From NCBI RefSeq assembly GCF_000167195.1, contig NZ_AADV02000001.1, forward strand, positions 186,001 to 250,000: a stretch of 64,000 bases of DNA, read 5' to 3'. The notes beneath the pieces were generated by a model, which was not told where the DNA came from, did no database searches, and saw only the letters and a program-made list of their open reading frames with translations. Position numbers and translations under genes: made by a program. Below, in pieces: positions 58,094-64,000 of the stretch (positions are counted from its first letter, which is position 1; every line of letters starts with the position of its first letter). Source of the DNA: Crocosphaera watsonii WH 8501 (GTDB lineage Bacteria; Cyanobacteriota; Cyanobacteriia; Cyanobacteriales; Microcystaceae).

Positions 58094-58887
58094 AAAAAGA
58101 AGCGACATTACAACCACATCTCGTTCGTTACTGGTTAAATGCCAAAATTGATGATCCCTTAAAATTTAAAAAGCAAGTCAAATATATCTGTGAACTTCAT
58201 CAAGAAGCTAAAACTTTGTTAGAACAAGGAATTCATTTAATTAGTACAGATGAAATGACAGGGATTCAAGCTCTTGAGAGATTATTTCCGAACAAAAGAA
58301 TCAAGCCTAAACAAGTAGAAAAAATCGAATTTGAATATGAAAGACACGGAACTTTAAGCTTGATTGCGAACTGGGATGTGGCAAGAGGAAAAGTTGTTAG
58401 TCCCTCTATTGGACCGACAAGAACAGAACAAGATTTTTCTGAACATATCCAGAGAACGATTAAGATTGATGAAAAAGCAGAATGGATTTTTATTGTAGAT
58501 CAACTCAACACTCATAAATCGGAAAGCTTAGTCAAATTAGTAGCAGAAAGCTGTGGAATTACTATTGATTTGGGGAGAAAAGGAAAGGAGGGGATTTTGC
58601 AATCTATGGACAGCAGAGCAGATTTTTTATCAGATGAATCTCATCGAATTCGCTTTGTTTATATTCCCAAACATACATCGTGGCTTAATCAAATTGAGTG
58701 TTGGTTTTCGATCTTAGTCAGGCGTTTACTCAAAAGAATTACTGTCCGTTCAACTGAAGAACTATCCCAAAAAATTCTCAATTTTATTGATTACTTTAAT
58801 CAACATTTTGCTAAGCCGTTCGTTTGGAAATTTAAGGGCTTTAAAGATCATAAGTGACTGGTGGATTATTTTTGCTAAGCTGCACTA
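58094..58887 (+). pseudogene. IS630 element, copy 3, ORFB half only
   Basis: It begins exactly at the A5 run of the frameshift site (AAAAAGAAGCGACATT), right after the IS1634 end, and contains the whole ORFB catalytic part (58216-58857) with STDEMTG, IVDQLNTHKS and WLNQIECWFS, ending with the terminal repeat and TA at 58886-58887. ORFA and the left end are lost, so the IS1634 insertion, or a following deletion, removed them. No start codon of its own is suitable. Confidence 0.9.
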
Positions 58888-59137
58888 GTAGGCCACCAAT
58901 AAAAGCTAGGGGTAATAAAACAAGAGGGTTGTTTGTATTTTGTTGGTCAAACCACTGTTGATAACGGTTTTCTACAATAGAAATTAATCTTTCAACAGGA
59001 TGGCCAATAACTGTCCCTAAAGTGAGAACAAGAATTAAAGCAAGTAAACCTAATCCGAAATAAAGTAACCATTTTTTTGAGATTTTAGGACGGCCTAAAT
59101 TCTTCTTTTTGGGTAATGATTTCTTTACTTGAGTCAT
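58888..59137 (-). pseudogene. CcdA/DsbD-like membrane protein, N-terminal fragment
   Basis: Eighty-odd residues from MTQVKKSLPKKKNLGRPKIS: a basic N-terminus, one hydrophobic helix (about 25-45), then NRYQQWFDQQNTNNPLVLLPLAFIGGLL. The PLAFIGGLL stretch precedes the conserved Ser-Pro-Cys of CcdA/DsbD-type transmembrane thiol carriers involved in cytochrome c maturation, but the gene is cut there by the IS630 end. The family call is inferred from this short segment only. Confidence 0.6.
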
Positions 59138-59434
59138 GAAAATCTCTGTGTGACTGACAATAAGGGGGAGATGGGGAGACTGGGAGACTGGGAGATGGGG
59201 AGACTGGGTGATGGGGTGAGGAGATGACTGATAATTGATAATTTATAACTGATAACTGACTCAAAAACTTACTAATTAATAGCTTTATCCAACACCTTTT
59301 GATAGTCTTCAATATGGGGATTATTATGAAGAACTCGTCAATAAATGATAGAGAAAAGAGAAGTCTGAAGTAGAGAAAATCTCGACTAAAATCTCAGACT
59401 TCTACATTTGGCCACAATAAAATAAAATTAATTA
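59138..59434. other. Stretch with GGGAGACT-type tandem repeats and a C-terminal gene remnant
   Basis: 59165-59225 consists of degenerate 8-mers (GGGAGACT, GGGAGATG). 59276-59336 on the minus strand reads RVLHNNPHIEDYQKVLDKAIN then stop, the tail of a vanished gene upstream of the CcdA-like fragment. The remainder shows nothing recognisable. Confidence 0.5.
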
Positions 59435-61124
59435 GGGTTTGCTGAATAAAAGCAAAACCCTATTCTTTAAAAGGTTACACCCATATTCGCGATCGCAAAA
59501 AAGATCAGCTTTGTCGGCTACAAACCGCTATAATTGGTAGAAACACCTCCCAGTTGTTGGTCAAGAACAAATGTATCGAAAAGAGGAGCAACCTTTACCG
59601 CCCCCAGAAAAATTTGAATTACCTTTCGAGGGCAAATTGTCCCCCAATAATCGTTGGGTAATCATGGCAGAGTTGATACCTTGGGATGATTTTGAGGAAG
59701 AATATGCTAAACTTTTTTCAGCAGAAAAAGGTGCGCCAGCCAAACTATTTAGAATGGCATTAGGGACATTAATTATTAAGGAAAAATTAGGAACAAGTGA
59801 TAGAGAAACTATAGAACAGATTAGAGAAAATCCCTATCTACAATACTTTATAGGTTTAAATTGTTATCAACAAGAGCCACCACTGGAATCTTCAATGCTA
59901 GTTCATTTTAGGAAAAGAATTGATGGAGAATTGATAAACAAAATCAATAAAAAAATAGTAAAAAGAGAAATAGACAAGAGTGATAAAGAAGTAAAAAAAA
60001 AGGATTGTCTCCAATAAAAAGGAGAAAAAATAAAAAATAAAGGTAAACTAATTTTAGATGCGACTTGTGCGCCAGCAGACATCAAATACCCAACGGATTT
60101 AGGCATATTAAATCAAGCCAGAATTGAGACAGAAAGAATAATAGATAATCTTTATAAACCATTAAGAGTAAAATTGAGAAAAAAGCCGAGAACTTCTAGA
60201 ATAATTGCTAGAAAGGAATACTTAAAAGTAGCTAAAAACGAAAAGTATCTTATCAAGAAAGAAGAAAAGCTATCGGGAAACAGTTAAAATACCTTAAGAA
60301 AAATTTAGGAAATATAGAAGACTTAATTCAAGCTGGGGCTTCCCTGGAAAATCTGAGTAAAAGACAGAAAAATTGTCTAGAGACTATCAAAAAAGTTTAT
60401 GAACAACAACAGTCAATGTGGGAGAATAAGACCCAGAGTGTTCCTCAAAGAATTGTAAGTTTAACTCAACCGCATATTCGTCCAATAGTGAGGGGAAAAG
60501 TAGGAAAACCAATAGAGTTTGGAGCTAAACTCTCAGTAAGCTGTGTAGATAACTATGTGTTTCTAGACAAAATAAGTTGGGAAAACTTCAATGAATCTTG
60601 TCATTTAAAAGAACAAGTAGAAAAGTATAAAGAAACGTTTGGCTATTATCCCGAATCCGTCCATGTAGATAAAATTTATCGAACTAGGGAAAACAGAAAT
60701 TGGTGTAAGGAAAGAGGGATAAGAATCAGTGGTCCGAAGTTAGGAAGACCTCCGAAAAATGTCAGTGAAGAAGAAAAGAAACAAGCCCACTCCGATGAAT
60801 GCTTCCGTAATGCTATTGAGGGAAAGTTTGGACAAGCTAAACGAAGATTTAGCCTAAATCTCGTGATGACAAAACTCCCTGAAACCTCCATTACATCCAT
60901 TGCTATTACATTTTTAGTTGTCAATCTTTCTAAACTTCTGAGGCAGTTTTTGTCGCTTTTTTTGTCCTTATTTACTAATAATAGAACAGGGGAACTCATT
61001 AAACCGCCTTTCATTAATTTTGATTATACTTTAAACAATTTTTATGTACTAAAACTTATTGATTTGTCAGAAAATTCTTGGTCAAAAGTGGCATAAATTT
61101 TGGAGAAACTTTTTCAGCAAACCC
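59435..61124. mobile_element. IS5/IS1182-type element, copy 2, with target duplication
   Basis: Same ends as copy 1 (GGGTTTGCTGAA / TTCAGCAAACCC). It is one base shorter. TAATTA stands on both sides (59429-59434 and 61125-61130), a likely target duplication, so this copy sits where it first inserted. Confidence 0.9.
59571..61096 (+). pseudogene. IS5/IS1182-type transposase, nonsense codon plus 1-bp deletion
   Basis: Almost identical to the intact gene at 37794-39320. A TAA (60015-60017) replaces the GAA after KKKDCLQ, and one A is missing from the A6 run at about 60232-60237 (KVAK-KRKVSYQ), shifting the frame. The C-terminal third reopens from 60416 with PQRIVSLTQPHIRPI and the DDE Glu segment. 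Inactive. Confidence 0.9.
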
Positions 61125-61482
61125 TAATTACCCTCCTATTCTCTGCTTTGTCTCGTAACCATCGCCAAGAATCTAATAAATTTAAAGACGAAACTTGTTT
61201 ATCTTTCCAGATAGGATACTTAGTATTAATTAACCATTTTCTAGCTTTTTGCCATTTATTTTCCCCTTGATAACCCTCCTCTCTTAGCTTGGGGAAAATA
61301 CTCTTAGACCAACTGTCTCTGAAAATAACTTCAGGTGGTGATTTTAGCTTACCATTATCCGTTAATTCACGTTCTAAAACCTCTGCTAACTGTTTATTAT
61401 TAAGGTCAGAATTATCAGATAATAACCGTTGAATAAAAGTTAATTCTATCTTAGAGGATAAAATTATGTGTGACCCAAACAA
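61125..61482 (-). pseudogene. Unknown protein, C-terminus cut by the IS5-type element
   Basis: About 117 residues of host sequence: IELTFIQRLLSDNSDLNNKQ, LAEVLERELTDNGKLKSPPEV, KLREEGYQGENKWQKARKWLI and SLNLLDSWRWLRDKAENR. It looks like a real helical protein but belongs to no family I know. The last few codons are IS sequence. The start at 61482 is uncertain because it overlaps a plus-strand frame at 61466. Confidence 0.5.
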
Positions 61483-61648
61483 GACCTATTTATTTTCAAA
61501 AGTACCCAACTTAACCGTAATTAGTGTTAGTGCGTTCTCATTTATAACCCTTATTATCTTAACTGCTATAATCACCGATTTCATAGGGGTAATTGATATT
61601 AACCTGCAACCCGATGGAGCAAAAATTAAAATTGATACACGAAAATGA
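61466..61648 (+). CDS. Small membrane protein, 60 aa, unknown
   Basis: MCDPNKTYLFSKVPNLTVIS followed by one hydrophobic helix (residues about 18-42, ISVSAFSFITLIILTAIITDFIGVI) and a charged end with a GAKIKIDTRK tail. GAGGAT lies 11 bases before the ATG. It overlaps the start of the opposite-strand gene by 17 bases. No family recognised; its reality rests on the ribosome site and the membrane helix. Confidence 0.45.
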   Translation: MCDPNKTYLFSKVPNLTVISVSAFSFITLIILTAIITDFIGVIDINLQPDGAKIKIDTRK

Positions 61649-61861
61649 TAGTCAGTCCACCTGCTACTATCTCTCTTTTGTTAAAGTTGAAAAACCCTTG
61701 TGATTTCTGAATTCTAGAATCCTTCCCGAATAATTAATAGTTAATAGTTCATAATTAAGGTTTGAGGTTCCTCCCCTTGAAAGCGCACCAAGCAGGGGTA
61801 ATTATTAATTATTAATTGTTCATTGTTAATTGCTGAACCAGACACCGATGGAAGTATTAAT

Positions 61862-62635
61862 CTAACGCAGTATTTCTAAAACCTTACTACTGTTGAACAA
61901 TAGCCCAATTGTGCTTGTAACACTTAACATTACCAGCACCCAATTTCCTAAAATCGCTGCTACCATTGTCGCAGCAAGAATAGTAAACAGGGAGAAAAAG
62001 AAGGCTGTCCTCACACCAAAAATCACTGGAATCGTGGGAACACCGGCAATACGATCGCCTTGTGTATCTCTGATGTCATTGAGATTGGCAATTGATGCTA
62101 TCATGAGACTCTCATAGAGCATTCCTCCGATGATTGGGAAGCTCCAAGGGACACCACTTACTGTCATTGGCACAATAAAGGTAAGAATGACCCAGAGGAC
62201 GACTATAAGAGCCGTTTTAACCCCTGGTATTTTTTTAAGACTTCCACCATTGGGAAGAATTGGGAGACTATAGGCAAATGCGAGTCCTATGGTACTCATA
62301 ATAGGAAAGATTGCCGCTGGTCGTAACAGCATTGCGATGAAGCTGATAACTACTGCGATCGCACATGAGTAAACCATGAAAGTATAATGCGATCGCAACC
62401 AATTAGTCCGTTGTGGCGCATTGATGATATCTGATTCCTCACTTAAATCGTGCATGCGGTCATAACTGTACGTCAAAAACCCTAATAACCCAGTCAGGAG
62501 GAGAACCACACTATCCGGCTCACATTCTGCCAAAGAGTAGAATAGCAGAGTGTATAGTACGGCCGAGACTATGACCAACCCATTGCCATATCGTAGAAAA
62601 TCCCTAATAAATGTTCCACTGCTTCTAAAATTCAT
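61862..62635 (-). CDS. UbiA-family prenyltransferase
   Basis: A 257-residue membrane protein with about eight hydrophobic segments. Two Asp-rich motifs are visible: SYDRMHDLSEESD (residues about 57-69), a variant of NxxxDxxxD, and NLNDIRDTQGDRIAGVPTIPV (about 184-204). UbiA enzymes transfer prenyl groups to aromatic or other acceptors. It is too divergent to name the substrate; ChlG, UbiA and CtaB are unlikely from the motif context. The Gly/Ala-rich sequence and isolated position suggest an accessory gene. Confidence 0.8.
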   Translation of the reverse strand: MNFRSSGTFIRDFLRYGNGLVIVSAVLYTLLFYSLAECEPDSVVLLLTGLLGFLTYSYDRMHDLSEESDIINAPQRTNWLRSHYTFMVYSCAIAVVISFIAMLLRPAAIFPIMSTIGLAFAYSLPILPNGGSLKKIPGVKTALIVVLWVILTFIVPMTVSGVPWSFPIIGGMLYESLMIASIANLNDIRDTQGDRIAGVPTIPVIFGVRTAFFFSLFTILAATMVAAILGNWVLVMLSVTSTIGLLFNSSKVLEILR

Positions 62636-62713
62636 AACTCACCGTTCGCTCAAACTTCTGAACTATTTATAATGATAATGGCTAAAAAGCTTCGACGAAA
62701 AAATGACCATATC

Positions 62714-63006
62714 AGTGCGATCGCTAATCTTGTAGGTTGGGTTGAGAAACGAAACCCAACATCGATAATCTATCGTTTCCTAACATTAAGAATACTTAAC
62801 CCAATAATTTCATCTCCTTGATAACGAATAATAATATCATCATCAGTTAACTCGCTATCATCAGCAGATAAAGCAGGTTGATGAAAATTGATATATAAAA
62901 CATCTGCTTCTGCATCATAAGCTGTCCAAAAATTTTGTTTCGGAAGATTCTTAATTGTTTTAGCTAAACTAAGATAAGATTGAAGATTAATATGAGTGAT
63001 AGCCAT
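62714..63006. repeat. Direct duplicate, left copy (DUF2283 gene and flank)
   Basis: AGTGCGATCGCT...TTGTAGGTTG and everything up to the DUF2283 gene recur with few changes at 63751-64000. The two copies flank the ParD/ParE pair. Confidence 0.9.
62770..63006 (-). CDS. DUF2283 family protein
   Basis: A 78-residue protein with the DUF2283 pattern AYDAEADVLYINFHQPALSADDSE followed by DDIIIRYQGDEIIGLSILN. The family is small, all-beta and of unknown function; members are frequent near toxin-antitoxin genes. The start ATG at 63006 gives MAITHINLQSYLSL. A near-identical gene lies at 63807 onwards. Confidence 0.85.
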   Translation of the reverse strand: MAITHINLQSYLSLAKTIKNLPKQNFWTAYDAEADVLYINFHQPALSADDSELTDDDIIIRYQGDEIIGLSILNVRKR

Positions 63007-63138
63007 TTTATTTCCTAAAAGTAAACCTAATACTGATTTTAAAAAAGCTCAAAATTTAGACATTATTGTAGTATATCCTGAAACTTAGCTATAATTAGAA
63101 AGAATAAAAAAATCAAAAATCAGGAATTTATTTAACCA

Positions 63139-63411
63139 ATGAATATCACTTTAAGTCCAGAACAAGAAAAGTTTATTCAATCACAAATTGCTAGGGGAAA
63201 ATATACAAATATTCAGCAGGTGATTGATTCTGCTTTAAAATTGTTAGAAAAACAAGACCAAAATTATGAACAATGGCTGGATGAAACTCGCCAAAAAGTT
63301 AAGGTAGGTTTAGAACAATTAGAAAGGGGAGATAAGGTTGATGGTGAAGTTGTTATTGCTCAATTAGAAGCAAAATTTAAGCGTATGAGAGAGGAAAATT
63401 TTAATGAGTAA
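63139..63411 (+). CDS. ParD-like antitoxin
   Basis: A 90-residue ParD/CC2985-type antitoxin: MNITLSPEQEKFIQSQIARG with KYTNIQQVIDSALKLLEK is the ribbon-helix-helix DNA-binding part, and the C-terminal half binds the toxin. It overlaps the toxin start by eight bases. It should repress its own operon. Confidence 0.9.
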   Translation: MNITLSPEQEKFIQSQIARGKYTNIQQVIDSALKLLEKQDQNYEQWLDETRQKVKVGLEQLERGDKVDGEVVIAQLEAKFKRMREENFNE

Positions 63412-63709
63412 GTATAGTCTTTCTCAAGAAGCTATTCATGATTTGGATGAGATTTCTAGTTATTTTGCTCAAGTTAGTATAGAAGCAGGAGAACGTTTTG
63501 TTAAACGGTTTGCTGATAAGTGTAGAAATTTAATTAAGTTTCCCAGTATGGGACGCAGTTATTCTGAAATTATGCCTAGTTTACGGGGTGTTCCTCTTGA
63601 TGGTTATATCATTTTATATCAGGTGAAGGGTGAAGAAATTGAAGTTGTTAGGGTTGTTAGTGGATACCGCGATTTAGATTCTCTTTTTTCAAATGAGGAG
63701 GAAAGTTAA
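63404..63709 (+). CDS. ParE/RelE-family toxin
   Basis: A 101-residue toxin: MSKYSLSQEAIHDLDEISSYFA at the start, RFADKCRNLIKFPSMGRSYSEI, and IILYQVKGEEIEVVRVVSGYRDL at the end, all typical of ParE. ParE toxins poison DNA gyrase. It is the second gene of the ParD/ParE operon and appears intact. Confidence 0.9.
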   Translation: MSKYSLSQEAIHDLDEISSYFAQVSIEAGERFVKRFADKCRNLIKFPSMGRSYSEIMPSLRGVPLDGYIILYQVKGEEIEVVRVVSGYRDLDSLFSNEEES

Positions 63710-63750
63710 GGTGCATTAAATTTCATTAATTGTTTTCTCTTTACTAATGA

Positions 63751-64000
63751 AGTGCGATCGCTGATCTTGTAGGTTGTGTTGAGAAACGAAACCCAACACC
63801 GATAATCTATTGTTTCCTAACATTGAGAATACTTAACCCAATAATCTCGTCACCTTGATAACGAATAATAATATCATCGTCGGTTAATTCGCTATCATCA
63901 GCAGATAAAGCAGGTTGATGAAAATTGATATAAAGAATATCTGCTTCTGCATCATAAGCTGTCCAAAAATCTTGTTTAGGAAGATTCTTAATTGTTTTAG
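63751..64000. repeat. Direct duplicate, right copy (runs off window)
   Basis: Matches 62714 onwards at about nine in ten bases or better, in the same orientation. Confidence 0.9.
63807..64000 (-). CDS. DUF2283 family protein, second copy (partial)
   Basis: The C-terminal 64 codons of a gene near-identical to 62770-63006. Its last residue is Gln instead of Arg (VRKQ then TAG). The start lies beyond the window. Confidence 0.85.
   Translation of the reverse strand, partial: KTIKNLPKQDFWTAYDAEADILYINFHQPALSADDSELTDDDIIIRYQGDEIIGLSILNVRKQ

Overview
The window comes from a low-GC, unicellular-type cyanobacterial chromosome. Evidence is the abundance of HIP1 palindromes (GCGATCGC), the oxygenic tetrapyrrole gene acsF, carotenoid genes of the myxoxanthophyll type (crtD, cruF, cruG), a CIRCE-controlled stand-alone groEL, and a very heavy load of insertion sequences. 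The gene content and the many transposases fit a Crocosphaera/Cyanothece-like genome; the species cannot be fixed from sequence reading alone.

Layout. 1-1852: an IS4/IS701-type element (copy A) that has cut the front off a Ser/Thr kinase-pentapeptide gene (to 3135). 3167-7348: acetyltransferase, crtD, then the heme A pair ctaB/ctaA on the other strand. 7578-11065: an accessory island with two orphan xisI genes, a HicB-DUF433-DUF5615 toxin-antitoxin-like run, an ATPase with a nuclease-like tail, and a broken Phd antitoxin. 11132-13768: acnB with an in-frame palindromic repeat. 13974-16391: a GHKL ATPase/nuclease-like gene broken by one amber codon, a PIN toxin-antitoxin pair and a PIN remnant. 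16460-18929: larC split by a -1 frameshift at an A9 run, a TsaC/Sua5-type gene and rfbC. 19412-24947: decaying genes (V4R protein, IS1380, ISAzo13, lipase). 25450-34614: a mostly intact housekeeping block (acsF, glmU, cupin, DUF1350, repeat protein, accD, thrS). thrS is preceded by two Zur-box-like palindromes.

34694-42238 is a nested IS graveyard: IS200 remnant, IS630, IS1634 remnant, a second IS630 cut by an IS5-type element, then the second IS4/IS701-type element (copy B), with fragments of at least three host genes between them. 42605-52383 is again largely intact: cobN, a hybrid histidine kinase, nanE, an RDD protein, cruF and cruG. 52376-53888 holds the remains of a HindVP-like restriction-modification system and a broken small lipoprotein-like gene. 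groEL with CIRCE follows, then a second IS cluster (IS1634, truncated IS630, decayed IS5-type) that has cut a CcdA/DsbD-like gene and an unknown gene. The window ends with a UbiA prenyltransferase and a ParD/ParE pair between two near-identical DUF2283 genes.

How genes work together: crtD, cruF and cruG are separated in the window but belong to one pathway (myxol glycosides). ctaA and ctaB make heme A for cytochrome oxidase; acsF makes the chlorophyll E ring. Short tandem heptads (GAGTTCG and relatives) lie at several gene ends. A striking share of accessory genes carry just one stop codon or frameshift, so either decay is very recent or some lesions are recoded or are sequence errors.
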